NCBI GenBank assembly: GCA_017640725.1
Contig: JAEPQB010000003.1
Coordinates: 62,001-126,000 of the forward strand
Source: Kordiimonadaceae bacterium
GTDB taxonomy: Bacteria; Pseudomonadota; Alphaproteobacteria; Sphingomonadales; Kordiimonadaceae
DNA: 64,000 nt
Direction: 5' to 3'
Each line of letters opens with the position of its first letter. Position 1 is the stretch's first letter. Below, piece after piece: positions 38,303 through 47,319 of the stretch. The notes beneath the pieces are model-generated. The model was not told where the DNA came from. It searched no databases and worked only from the letters and a program-made list of their open reading frames with translations. The translations under genes were made by a program, and so were the position numbers.

Positions 38303-38382
38303 TTGAACTCTCCCGTCGTTCAATTGTCGTTTAAGGGAGCGGTCAAACAGCGGCCATGATCTCGCTCAATGTGGAATTGCGT

Positions 38383-38410
38383 AAAAAAAAGCTCCGGCGA
38401 ACCGGAGCTT
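38383..38410 (-). terminator. Rho-independent terminator of the glycine-zipper lipoprotein gene
   Basis: A perfect 9-bp stem, AAGCTCCGG with CCGGAGCTT (38389-38397 with 38402-38410), 4-base loop. On the minus strand eight T residues follow. Confidence 0.92.
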
Positions 38411-38444
38411 GCAAATTATTAAGCTTAAGAAATGAGCAGATTGC

Positions 38445-38978
38445 TTACCCTTGAGGTGCAGCTGGTGCCTCAGGTGTTGGCAATGGTTCCTGGTACCTGG
38501 GGGCATTATGGTCAAACACAACGCGGCTTTGAGTGCCGCTGAACATGATAACCACAGGGGCACCTTCTGGAAGTGGGCTGGTGTCCTGCTGGACTATACT
38601 AACAAGGGCGCCACTCTCCGTGCGGATCAGATACTCAAACCCGCCTTTTTTACTGCCCGATTTTTCAATGCTGTTGCCGATCAGGCCGCCCAGCAAGGCG
38701 CCACCAATGGCACCGATCACATTTTCTGCACCGCGGCCACGGCCGCTACCAATTGTGGAACCTGCGGCGGCACCAATGCCTGCGCCAGCGACAGTACCCA
38801 CACCAGAGCCGCGACGTTCAATCTGGACCCAGCGATAACTCTCAACAACGCCACGCTCGACGCGGTTTACTTGACCAACAGCGCGCGAATCATATGAGTT
38901 TGGCGAATTATTTGGTCCGCAAGCGGCGAGCAAAAGGGCCGCGGGGATGGCGAGCAAAACTCTGGTTTGTGCTTTCAT
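38445..38978 (-). CDS. Glycine-zipper 2TM lipoprotein, SlyB/Pcp-like
   Basis: A 177-residue predicted outer-membrane lipoprotein. The signal ends in the lipobox LLAAC, with Cys20 as the lipidated residue. A conserved segment VNRVERGVVESYRWVQIER leads into a glycine-zipper hairpin (GVGTVAGAGIGAAAGSTIG and IGAIGGALLGGLIGN, about 60-103), then a C-terminal domain with FEYLIRTESGALVSIVQQD, the pattern of SlyB/Pcp proteins that help outer-membrane integrity. A Pro/Ala tail ends it. Its own terminator follows. The upstream spacer is divergent to the Sel1 gene. Confidence 0.88.
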   Translation of the reverse strand: MKAQTRVLLAIPAALLLAACGPNNSPNSYDSRAVGQVNRVERGVVESYRWVQIERRGSGVGTVAGAGIGAAAGSTIGSGRGRGAENVIGAIGGALLGGLIGNSIEKSGSKKGGFEYLIRTESGALVSIVQQDTSPLPEGAPVVIMFSGTQSRVVFDHNAPRYQEPLPTPEAPAAPQG

Positions 38979-39289
38979 GGTCTCGAGCTCCTGTTCCTAC
39001 AATCTCTGACCTTAGCCTCTACTTCAATATGGGCAGGAAAATGGCCAATTTCGGGATTTGTCTGGGCATTGTCGCTTAGGCTTGCTGAACCCGCCATTAA
39101 TATGGTGTGAGCTGCAATTCAATGCTCGGATTCAGGCGGTATTTCTGCTAGTGTTTTTTTGTTCGGGTGGTAACGGAACCTGAGCATTTGTCCGCTTCCG
39201 TTAAGACTGATTTTTCATTGCGCAGTGTGCGTCCGGTTGGACGTGCGAAACTTGCAGTAATGCCAATTGGTTAGGGAAGGGGTAATTCC
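38979..39289. other. 311-bp divergent intergenic spacer
   Basis: Lies between the lipoprotein start (minus) and the Sel1 start (plus) and so should hold both promoters. I saw no convincing ORF, RNA structure or clear -10/-35 pair. An AAGGGG sequence about eight bases before the ATG at 39290 serves as the Sel1 ribosome binding site. Confidence 0.5.
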
Positions 39290-39571
39290 ATGGCAGCAGC
39301 AAACAGCCCGTTGGGGCAGGTGGAGGAAATGGCGCAAAACGGTGCGCCCGAACCCCAGCTTAGCAAAGCATTGTATCAGCTTGGCCTTGACTATGCGACG
39401 GGCCACGGTGTTGAAAAAGACCTAATTGAAGCGCACAAATGGCTCAATTTGGCTGCCGTGCACGGGTATTCCGAAGCTGCTGTCGACCGCGATGAGTTGG
39501 CGCGAGAGTTGGACCGGCGCGATATCCGGCGAGCTTTGAAGCGGGCACGGGAGTGGCACGCCACCCACTAA
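39290..39571 (+). CDS. Short Sel1-repeat protein
   Basis: A 93-residue protein with essentially one Sel1-like (TPR-related) repeat: ALYQLGLDYATGHGVEKDLIEAHKWLNLAAVHGY at about 27-60, followed by a charged helix (ELARELDRRDIRRALKRAREW). There is no signal peptide, so it is probably cytoplasmic, unlike many long Sel1 proteins. A role as a small protein-protein adaptor is inferred only from the fold. A hairpin shared with the convergent metallopeptidase gene follows its stop. Confidence 0.82.
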   Translation: MAAANSPLGQVEEMAQNGAPEPQLSKALYQLGLDYATGHGVEKDLIEAHKWLNLAAVHGYSEAAVDRDELARELDRRDIRRALKRAREWHATH

Positions 39572-39594
39572 AAAGGCGACCCGCAAGTCGCCTT
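39571..39594 (-). terminator. Terminator between the Sel1 and metallopeptidase genes
   Basis: AAGGCGAC pairs with GTCGCCTT (39573-39580 with 39587-39594), 6-base loop. On the minus strand it is followed by TTTTAG, fitting termination of the metallopeptidase gene; on the plus strand the T-run is poor. Confidence 0.65.
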
Positions 39595-39625
39595 CAATGA
39601 TTGTTCTGACTTGTGGGCCTTTGTA

Positions 39626-42346
39626 TTAGCTGCCCTCGACCTCTAGCGCTTTATCGATCAAAAACGCCACATGATCGCGGTGTGCGCGGGTCGCTGCATC
39701 CCCCCTCCAGCGTGCCATTGTCGTCCGGATGCGACGAAGATTGGAAAAGGCATTTGACCGGGCAACATAATCATAAAACGGCATGTTCATAATATAGTCC
39801 AAGCCCTTCACATACATGATTTGTAGGTTCTGGCGATGGCTGTTGACGGCTGTTCGGCTGTCATCGGCGAAAATGGCGTCTGTGAGGTCCGTCATCATCT
39901 CTGTTACGCTGTATTCGTTACCATACAAGCCGCTGTCGGTGATGCGCTGAAGCGTAACCGGGTGCAGAATATGGTTTAGAATGTCAGCCTGGATAATGGC
40001 GACCCGTGTATGGATTTTTGGGTCCTCCGTCCGGCCACCATGCAAAAAACCGCGATGCTGAATGGCTATTTTCTGCAGAAGCCGCGGGCTCGCCTTGAAA
40101 GCCTCTGGCCCCAGGATATGGTCCCTGAGCAGCTTCATGGCCTGCTTTTGTTTGGCTTCTTCAACCGGGCGGTACGGGGCGTCGGCGCCGTCTTGTCCGG
40201 CGCGTGCAGTATCCACATACACCCCGCCAATGTAGCGGGATGCCACGCGGCCTTGCCACAGCATGTCGGCGGTCAGGAGAAGGTATGCATTGCGCAGTTC
40301 CTGGTAGCTTTCGCCGTCTTTGACAAATTTGTCTTCGAGTTTGCCAAGCGCGTTTTGAGCGAGCCTCAGACGGTCGTCAGCAAATTGAACGGCGTCATCG
40401 GACATATCAAAAACATTGACCCGAGGATCAATGCCACGACCCGGAGCCCGCATGTCATCGGCGTCATTGGCAAAGCCCAAACCTTTTTCGGTCGACCGGG
40501 CCAGATGCGCTGCGCGGACTGCTGGGTCGTCCATGTTGGGGTCATAGCCAAACTGAATGGCCCACACATCGTAAGGTCCAGGTTTAACTGGATAAAAATG
40601 CGCCTGGTCTTCACCTGGTGGTGCAAAGTTTATGGATGGATAATCCATGACAGAACCAGACAAGCCGTCGTCCTGCGCGCTTTGATCATACACAGTTTCG
40701 TACGAGCGGGCGAAGGTGCCCTTCATATTGTGATTGAGGCCAAGAGTGTGCCCAACCTCATGCAGGATGAGATAATAGAGCGACTCTTCAATCATGCGGC
40801 TTGTCACAGCTGCGCTCTCACCGTTCACGGCCGCAAGTGCTTTGCCAACCAACGTGTTGAGTTGCAGGTGAGACCCGATTGAGCAATTGTGCTCATGATG
40901 GGCGAGACGTTCCATAAAGCTTTGAACGGGTGATGCTTCTTCCAGAGCCATCGGTGCAATTTCAGGCGACCCATTGAGCGCGGGCAGGGCCGCCGTTTCA
41001 AATACATTGCGCTGGTTCAGGCGATTGGTCAGGAAAGAATACTCAAGCATGATATCGGCCGCCAGGATTTGCCCTGTGCGTGGGTTGCTGAAGCTTGGGC
41101 CGTAACCACCAAACGGCGGTTGCGGGCTTGAGGTCCAGCGCAGGACATTATAGCGAATGTCACCGGCGTCCCATTCAGCATCGTCGGGCTGGATTTTCAC
41201 GACAACCGCATTGCTGAAACCTGCTGCCTCAAAAGCAGGGTTCCAGGCTTCTGCGGCGGCCTTGATGACTGGGCGCAACTCTTCCGGGGTTGTGTTTTCG
41301 ATCCACCAGACGATTGGCTCCACAGGATCAGAAACAGCAGCATCAGGGTTTTGCTTCACCAAATGCCAGCGATTAATCAGGTCCCGCCAGGGTGTAGCGG
41401 ACTGGCTGGTTTGGTCGTTGACATAGTCCAGGAAGTAGCCAATGCGGCTGTCGTCGCGGCGCGGCACGAAATCATTCTCTGGCATCGCAACAAGGGTGTG
41501 CTGCACGCTGACCGTGACATTGCGAGCATCGGTAATATCAAACCAGTTCCCGCGGTTCACCGGCGACGGGTTGGAGTAGACGTAATCAACCGTAACTGCG
41601 GTATTTTCCGGGTAATTGCGGACGTCTGCGATCTGCGTTTTGCCCCGGTTCAGCTTGCCAAGGCTGAAAAACTGGCCCGGTTGAATGCCTGGGCGGTTAC
41701 TGGGCCGAATTTGCTCGAAATTTTCGTTTTTAAACAAGCCATCAACATTGATGAGAAATGAGGTTTCTTCCTCGTTGGTGGCGCGGATTTTATGAATGGA
41801 AATCACTGAGTCCGAAATATTCGCCTGCTCAGCTTTTGATAGGTTGTTCTCTGGATCAAAATAGAAAAACGGGTTCTTTTCAACGAGCGCCAATCGGTCA
41901 AAACGCTTTTCAATTGTGAAGACTTTCTGGCTTCTGAATTGGCCTCGAAAATGGCCCCCTTCGACAACACCGTCAGCAATGTGGGCGTAATAGATAAATT
42001 CTTTGCCCAGCTGGTCTTCACGGACCTCCATGTTGATAGAGCCATTTTTGGGGTCGCGGTAAAGTTTGAACAAACCGTCCAGATAGTCGTGTTCCTCGAC
42101 AATTTCCTCTATCGAGCGACCATTTTTCTTTTTTTCCTTTTTTTCGTCAGTTTCTTTGTCTTCTTCGTCAGTTTCTTTGTCTTCCTCGTCCTTTTTTTCT
42201 TCAGGCTCTTCTTGTTTTTTGGAGGCAGCAGGTTTTTCAGGCTCTTTTTCAGGCTTGTCATCTTGCGCGATAGCGACACCGACGGAAACCAAGCTAATGA
42301 CAGATGCCAGGATCAATCGTTTGATCATTGTTTCGAAAGTAACCAC
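39626..42346 (-). CDS. Exported zinc-dependent metalloprotease (DUF5117/DUF5118 type)
   Basis: A 906-residue exported protease. After a signal peptide (LILASVISLVSVGVAIAQ) comes a low-complexity Glu/Lys/Asp stretch (about 28-76) with repeated EEDKETD units, then the DUF5117-like region and a metzincin-type zinc site HEVGHTLGLNH at 529-539 with an ARSYE/SVMDYPSINF Met-turn-like segment downstream. The family is common as secreted or periplasmic peptidases in Bacteroidetes and marine Proteobacteria; substrates are mostly unknown. The start is GTG at 42346 with AGGAG seven bases upstream; ATG at 42328 is a weaker alternative. No partner protease inhibitor is seen nearby. Confidence 0.9.
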   Translation of the reverse strand: MVTFETMIKRLILASVISLVSVGVAIAQDDKPEKEPEKPAASKKQEEPEEKKDEEDKETDEEDKETDEKKEKKKNGRSIEEIVEEHDYLDGLFKLYRDPKNGSINMEVREDQLGKEFIYYAHIADGVVEGGHFRGQFRSQKVFTIEKRFDRLALVEKNPFFYFDPENNLSKAEQANISDSVISIHKIRATNEEETSFLINVDGLFKNENFEQIRPSNRPGIQPGQFFSLGKLNRGKTQIADVRNYPENTAVTVDYVYSNPSPVNRGNWFDITDARNVTVSVQHTLVAMPENDFVPRRDDSRIGYFLDYVNDQTSQSATPWRDLINRWHLVKQNPDAAVSDPVEPIVWWIENTTPEELRPVIKAAAEAWNPAFEAAGFSNAVVVKIQPDDAEWDAGDIRYNVLRWTSSPQPPFGGYGPSFSNPRTGQILAADIMLEYSFLTNRLNQRNVFETAALPALNGSPEIAPMALEEASPVQSFMERLAHHEHNCSIGSHLQLNTLVGKALAAVNGESAAVTSRMIEESLYYLILHEVGHTLGLNHNMKGTFARSYETVYDQSAQDDGLSGSVMDYPSINFAPPGEDQAHFYPVKPGPYDVWAIQFGYDPNMDDPAVRAAHLARSTEKGLGFANDADDMRAPGRGIDPRVNVFDMSDDAVQFADDRLRLAQNALGKLEDKFVKDGESYQELRNAYLLLTADMLWQGRVASRYIGGVYVDTARAGQDGADAPYRPVEEAKQKQAMKLLRDHILGPEAFKASPRLLQKIAIQHRGFLHGGRTEDPKIHTRVAIIQADILNHILHPVTLQRITDSGLYGNEYSVTEMMTDLTDAIFADDSRTAVNSHRQNLQIMYVKGLDYIMNMPFYDYVARSNAFSNLRRIRTTMARWRGDAATRAHRDHVAFLIDKALEVEGS

Positions 42347-42501
42347 TCACTCACTCCTTATCGGGCAAACCTGCAGACGGACATAAATGTCTAATACAGT
42401 CTCTTGCCAGATTGACGCTCTGACAGCTTTGCCGTCAATCCCCACCGGTTTCCGCTGATCTCCCGGAAGCCCCGATTTATCTCATTTTACGGTAATCAGC
42501 G

Positions 42502-42849
42502 CTAGCGGATGCTTTTTAGCGCCCGATCAAACACCGATTTGAAATTCTCGCAGCCGCCTTCGGGCTCGCGTGCGGAATAGGCATCGAGCATGTTCTTGAA
42601 CTCAAGGCGGGCCAGTACTTTTTCATAGTCATCCCGCGCCATAACAGACAGCCTGGCTTCAGACCGTGCCGAGAAAGACTCAATTTCGTCTGGGTCGTAT
42701 CTGCAGTATTTTCCGCCGCCCGCGATTATGGCGCTATCCCTTGCCAGGCGTAGTAATTCACCCTCTTGGCTGTGTGCGGCTGGTGCACCCCCAACAATCC
42801 AGGAAGTAGCCAATACGGCATATGCAAATCGATTAATTTTTGTCGTCAT
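42502..42849 (-). CDS. Exported small protein of unknown function
   Basis: A 115-residue protein with an N-terminal signal peptide (FAYAVLATSWIVGGAPAAHSQ) and a mature part of about 88 residues. Two cysteines (in KYCRYDP and GGCENF) could form a disulfide in the periplasm. The rest is helical and charged (SARSEARLSVMARDDYEKVL). I recognise no family. It lies 51 bp after the DUF6702 stop on the same strand and may be its cotranscribed neighbour. Confidence 0.7.
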   Translation of the reverse strand: MTTKINRFAYAVLATSWIVGGAPAAHSQEGELLRLARDSAIIAGGGKYCRYDPDEIESFSARSEARLSVMARDDYEKVLARLEFKNMLDAYSAREPEGGCENFKSVFDRALKSIR

Positions 42850-42900
42850 ATGTTGATTTCCGTTTGCGCGAGGTTAGCGTGCCACGGGGGTGGAAACAAG

Positions 42901-43428
42901 TCACGAACCCGTCAAAAAAGTGAAGGAGACAGGCCCACTGTTGATATTGATATCGCCACCCTGCCTGACCCCGCTGACAGTTGCCAAAACTGAGTTTACC
43001 TGTCCTGGTAAATCTTCAAGAAATACGCGGTTGTAGAACTCCAGTGCTTTTGGTTGTGCGGGCCAGTCTTGCTCCAGGTAAGCAATCACATTTTGGCCGT
43101 CTGTCTCAAGGCCCAGGAAAATAAGGTCAACGGCTCGACCATCCAGATTTAGCATCAAGTTATTATTCAGATAGGTGCCTGTGGCTTGCTCAAGTGTCGG
43201 CAGATCATTCTCGTCGAGAAAGCTAAGTCTTTGGTCTAAAAACAAAGACAGTTTGGTCTCAAGCTCGTGGCTGTGCAGCTGAACAATAACTTCGATGGAA
43301 TTGTCATCCGCATTCCATTCAATTTCCGTGAAGCTGCTGTAAACATTGTGGGCTTTGACCATCGGCAAGAAGGCCAAGCCTATCATGCAGGCTGTGACCA
43401 TTCCTGCAAACCAACCAGCCGGCCTCAT
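42901..43428 (-). CDS. DUF6702 family exported protein
   Basis: A 175-residue protein with a signal peptide or anchor (WFAGMVTACMIGLAFLPMVKA). The mature start HNVYSSFTEIEWNADDNSIEVIVQLHSHELE fits the DUF6702 family, in which an N-terminal His-x-YxSxTEIExN pattern is typical. Function unknown; homologues often sit near M1-type peptidases in other phyla, and an M1 gene is indeed 1.3 kb away. Its ATG overlaps the stop of the upstream GGDEF gene (TAATG), so translation is coupled. Confidence 0.82.
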   Translation of the reverse strand: MRPAGWFAGMVTACMIGLAFLPMVKAHNVYSSFTEIEWNADDNSIEVIVQLHSHELETKLSLFLDQRLSFLDENDLPTLEQATGTYLNNNLMLNLDGRAVDLIFLGLETDGQNVIAYLEQDWPAQPKALEFYNRVFLEDLPGQVNSVLATVSGVRQGGDININSGPVSFTFLTGS

Positions 43429-44564
43429 TATTCGTATCCAACGACGCGGTTGCGACCATAGGACTTGGCGGAGTAGAGGGCACGGTCCGCACGGTCAAGA
43501 GCTGGCTCAATAGAGGTTTCGCCCGCGCTCCATGCTGCGACCCCCATACTGGTTGTGAACCTGAAAACCTCTGACTCGCACTCGGTCTGCATTTGCGTAG
43601 TGTTCTTACGAATACGCTCTGCAATACGGTAGGCCTCATCAACAGGGCAGTCTGTCAATATGGCAGCAAACTCCTCACCGCCCATGCGACCGACAAACCC
43701 TTGTTCACCAACGGCTTGCTGGATCAGGTTGGCAAAATCCCGTATGGCCACATCCCCTGCGGCGTGGCCATAGGTGTCATTGATGCGCTTGAAATGGTCG
43801 ATATCCATCATCAAAACCCACAGTGTGTTGTCGACGGTTGCATTTTCTATCGCTTCTTCGCCGAGTGACAAGAACCTGCGGCGGTTCCAAAGGCCCGACA
43901 GAGGGTCGGTGTTCGCGAGCCGTGCCAGCTCGGTTTGCTTTTCCTCAAGCTCGGCTTTTGCATGGAACAATTGTTCCGCGAGTTCGGCTGTCCTTGCGGC
44001 ATCTTCCTCCAGCATGGTTTGGTGCATGGCACTGTCTCTGCCCGCCAAGATAACTTGCGTTAGGTCACAGAGTATCCAAATGCGCTCGCTTGTGCCCTCA
44101 ATGGGTCGGGTTGTGCGCTCGATGATACGGCCATCTTCGAGGTTGAGCCTGTCAGAAAACTTGATGTCGGGCGCTGAAAGGACCGCGTTCAGAACTTCGT
44201 CTGCCTGCTGGCGATCAACCAATTGCTCATGCAGCGGCTCCAGAAGATCTGAAACGCTCATTGCCCCGCCACTTTCTGGCAAAAGGTCGCGGCAGGCTTT
44301 GTTCGCGCCCATCAAGTTGCCGTTCAGGTCCGTGACAAATATGGGGTCGTGCAAACTGTTGGCGTCAATGGGCCAAACATCGTTTGCGGTTGTCGTCAAA
44401 GACTGTTCGTTTTTACTGAATGCTGCGGCAAGGGCGATCGCAACAAGGAATGCTATGGTTATTGCGGAACCAAATGGAAGCGTGTTTGGCAGAAACAGAA
44501 TTACGAGATGAACAGCAACCGCTGTAAACAAAAGGCCAAACAGTATCTTTTTGGTCAAATGCAT
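43428..44564 (-). CDS. Membrane-anchored PAS-GGDEF diguanylate cyclase
   Basis: A 378-residue likely c-di-GMP synthase. Two N-terminal membrane segments (about 8-25 and 31-50) are followed by a PAS domain (about 70-170, DPIFVTDLNGNLMGANKACRDLL), a coiled-coil linker (AELAEQLFHAKAELEEKQTEL) and a GGDEF domain with an intact MGGEEF (about 290). No RxxD inhibitory site is evident. Ligand sensed by the PAS domain is unknown. It is first in a minus-strand run with DUF6702, coupled by a 1-bp overlap, which hints that the cyclase and DUF6702 act together or respond to the same condition. Confidence 0.9.
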   Translation of the reverse strand: MHLTKKILFGLLFTAVAVHLVILFLPNTLPFGSAITIAFLVAIALAAAFSKNEQSLTTTANDVWPIDANSLHDPIFVTDLNGNLMGANKACRDLLPESGGAMSVSDLLEPLHEQLVDRQQADEVLNAVLSAPDIKFSDRLNLEDGRIIERTTRPIEGTSERIWILCDLTQVILAGRDSAMHQTMLEEDAARTAELAEQLFHAKAELEEKQTELARLANTDPLSGLWNRRRFLSLGEEAIENATVDNTLWVLMMDIDHFKRINDTYGHAAGDVAIRDFANLIQQAVGEQGFVGRMGGEEFAAILTDCPVDEAYRIAERIRKNTTQMQTECESEVFRFTTSMGVAAWSAGETSIEPALDRADRALYSAKSYGRNRVVGYE

Positions 44565-44686
44565 ATACTAAGAACATAAGCAGCACTCACCCCCGATAGT
44601 GATACTGCCTCGCTTCCCCAAGCTAGTAAAATCAGCGTATTTTTGAGATTAATAGCGAAAGGGATGCCCAATGTCACCCATTGAAA

Positions 44687-44715
44687 GGTAACGCCCCCAT
44701 CAAAAGGGCGTCACC
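44687..44715 (-). terminator. Weak hairpin after the M1 peptidase gene
   Basis: A 10-bp stem with one mismatch (44687-44696 with 44706-44715). On the minus strand the following T-run is short (CCTTTC), so termination is only plausible. It lies in the 170-bp spacer between the M1 stop and the GGDEF start. Confidence 0.3.
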
Positions 44716-44734
44716 GGTCTCTTTTTTACTTGGA

Positions 44735-47101
44735 TTACCCCTCCGATTCAGTCTCGGCTGGCTGTTGGTCGTCCATGGCTTCTCGCATCAAATTGCGGCC
44801 CGGGCGGCGCTTGAAGAGTTCCACACGGCTCGTTGCTGCTTTTGCAGGCCAAGCATTGTTTGACATGTCGGCGTCGGCTGTTTCCAGGTATGGGTCAAGC
44901 TCAACTGAGACAATTTTCTTCTTGCGAACCAATAACTTAGTGACTTCCTTCGCGTTGGCGCGCCAAATTTCAGCTGGTACCCGCACGTCTTCGGTCGTGC
45001 CGTCCTCGAAAGTAACCTTCAGCACGAGCGGCATGACAAGTCCGCCGATGTTTTCAAAGTCGATGAAATAGAGCTCATGGCCAAACTTCAGAAGCTCTTT
45101 TTCCCAGCCCTTGAGGCCGGATAGCTTGCCCTGATAGGCCTTGCGCATTTTGTCAGTCACAATGAAGTCGTCATTTTCGTTGTAGAAATCCACCAGTTCC
45201 GGGAATCGGTTGATGCGCTGACTAAGGTTTTCTGTCCGGTTGCGCGTTTCCGCAACATAGGATTTTTCTTTTGCTGCTTCATCGCGTTTGAACTGGTTTT
45301 CAATTTCAGGGTCACCGTCGCTGATGCGCGCGTGCGTTACACCTTTGAGCGCAATGTCCACATGGTCTGTTGTATAGAACCAGCCGCGCCAGAACCAATC
45401 CAGATCCTTGGCAGAGGCGTCTTCCATCGTGCGGAAAAAGTCAGCCGGATACGGCCGCTTGAATTTCCAACGGTTAGAAAATTCCTTGAATGCGAAATCA
45501 AACAATTCACGCCCCATGACAGTTTCCCGAAGAATGTTCAGGGCAACTGCTGGTTTGGTGTAAGCGTTCGGGAAATACCCAATGATGCTATCAGATTGGG
45601 TCATGATCGGCGTCTGGTTGGGGCTCACCATGTAGGGAATCGCCCGGTTAGGGTGACCATAACGGCTGGGATAGAAGGCTTCCCACTCGCGCTCCGAGAT
45701 GCTTTGCACAAAGCTGTTCAGGCCTTCGTCCATCCAGGCCCAATTGCGCTCATCAGAATTCACAATCATTGGGAAGTAGATGTGACCAATTTCATGGATA
45801 ACCACGGAAATCAGGCCGTATTTCGCACGCTTGGTATAGGTGCGGATTTCCTTTCCGTCTTTCTCCTCGATCACAGGGCGCGGGCCATTCGACGTGATCA
45901 TTGGATACTCCATGCCGCCGCCGATTGGACCGTTCACCGACCAAGCGACAGGGTAGGGGTACTCAAACGAGTAACGGCTGTATGTTTCCAGGGTATGAGC
46001 TACAGCGTGGGTAGAGTATTTGTCCCACAGCGGCATGGCTTCATCCGGATACAGCGACATGGCCATCACGACCCGCCCGCTGTCTGGCATTTCAACACCC
46101 ATGGCGTCCCAAACAAACTTGCGCGATGAGCCAAAAGCAAAATCGCGGACGTTTTCAGCGGAAAACTTCCAGGTTTTGGTGTCGGTTGCTCGTTCTTTTT
46201 CGTTTTCGAGCGCTTCTTCCTGCGTCACGATAAAGATGGGCCGGTCAGACGTGCGGGCCTCATCCAGACGGCTGCGCTGTTCGCGTGTCAACACGTCGCG
46301 CGGATTTTGCAATTCACCTGTTGAGCCAACAATATGGTCAGCAGGTACCGTGATTTCCACATCATAGTCACCAAACTCAAGCGTAAACTCGCCGGTGCCA
46401 ATGAACTGCTTATGTTCCCAGCCCTTAAGGTCAGTGTAGGCAGCTAACCGCGGGAACCACTGGGAGATGAAATAAACATCATTTCCGTCGCGCTCATAGG
46501 GCTCGTAGCCACCGCGAGCGCCCATGATTTTGGCCTCAACGATGTTGTACCACCAGTCAATTTCGAAGCTGAAGCTTTCGCCAGGCGCCAGTGGCTCAGG
46601 CAAGTCCAGGCGCATCATGGTGTCGCTCATGGCAAAACGTAGGTCGCGACCACCGGATTGCACCCGTGTTACATTGAACCCCCAATCCTGGGTTTCTGTG
46701 CGCGCGATATATTCGAGCGCAGAATAGGTCATTCTATCAGGGTTGCCCCGGCCACCATTCATGCCTGCAACCGCGTCCGAGTGCTTGGAGAAACGGTTTT
46801 GGTCCATCTGAAGCCAGAGGTATGTCAGCGTATCAGGAGAGTTATTTTGATACTCGACCGACTGGCTGCCTGTGATGCGGCGCTCATTCTCGTCCAGCGT
46901 AACCTTTATGGAATAGTCAACCTGCTGTTGCCAGTATTCGTGTCCAGGTGCGCCAGAGCCGGTGCGGTAGACATTCGGCGTTGGCAGTTGTTCTTCAAGT
47001 TGCCGGAACTTGTCAACAAACGTACCTTTGGTTTGTTGAACCGGATCTGCCGCAACAGTTAGCGAAAAAATACATGCGAGAATGATGCTGAAAATGCGCA
47101 T
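44735..47101 (-). CDS. Exported M1-family aminopeptidase
   Basis: A 788-residue periplasmic or surface zinc aminopeptidase. A signal peptide (IFSIILACIFSLTVAAD) is followed by the M1 beta domain, the exopeptidase motif GPIGGGMEYPM (a GGMEY variant of GAMEN), and the zinc site HEIGH at 436-440 with the third ligand Glu in WMDEGLNSFV about 18 residues on. The C-terminal part is shorter than in mammalian M1 enzymes. The frame is open for 72 codons further upstream, but ATG at 47101 follows GGGGAGG and begins the signal peptide. It is divergent from the EF-hand gene. Peptide scavenging or envelope turnover are possible roles. Confidence 0.92.
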   Translation of the reverse strand: MRIFSIILACIFSLTVAADPVQQTKGTFVDKFRQLEEQLPTPNVYRTGSGAPGHEYWQQQVDYSIKVTLDENERRITGSQSVEYQNNSPDTLTYLWLQMDQNRFSKHSDAVAGMNGGRGNPDRMTYSALEYIARTETQDWGFNVTRVQSGGRDLRFAMSDTMMRLDLPEPLAPGESFSFEIDWWYNIVEAKIMGARGGYEPYERDGNDVYFISQWFPRLAAYTDLKGWEHKQFIGTGEFTLEFGDYDVEITVPADHIVGSTGELQNPRDVLTREQRSRLDEARTSDRPIFIVTQEEALENEKERATDTKTWKFSAENVRDFAFGSSRKFVWDAMGVEMPDSGRVVMAMSLYPDEAMPLWDKYSTHAVAHTLETYSRYSFEYPYPVAWSVNGPIGGGMEYPMITSNGPRPVIEEKDGKEIRTYTKRAKYGLISVVIHEIGHIYFPMIVNSDERNWAWMDEGLNSFVQSISEREWEAFYPSRYGHPNRAIPYMVSPNQTPIMTQSDSIIGYFPNAYTKPAVALNILRETVMGRELFDFAFKEFSNRWKFKRPYPADFFRTMEDASAKDLDWFWRGWFYTTDHVDIALKGVTHARISDGDPEIENQFKRDEAAKEKSYVAETRNRTENLSQRINRFPELVDFYNENDDFIVTDKMRKAYQGKLSGLKGWEKELLKFGHELYFIDFENIGGLVMPLVLKVTFEDGTTEDVRVPAEIWRANAKEVTKLLVRKKKIVSVELDPYLETADADMSNNAWPAKAATSRVELFKRRPGRNLMREAMDDQQPAETESEG

Positions 47102-47319
47102 CGCAATACCTCCCCTGTGACCTGAGTGCCCTAGCCACGTGTGTTTGTGCTGAAAGTCGGCAGACCGTATGGGAAATGCGACGAACCGACAAGAAAATAG
47201 CGACAAGACGTTATGGCGGCCGAAGGGAATATGAACAAGTGCCCGTAACAGCACCATAATCCGGGTGCGACAGCCCAAACTGGAAACGCCCACTAAAAAA
47301 CCGAGCAAAGGAAACACAG

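Noticed and set aside
47102-47317. 72-codon upstream extension of the M1 peptidase
   Set aside because: GGGGAGG and the signal peptide both support the ATG at 47101; the extension would bury the signal peptide.
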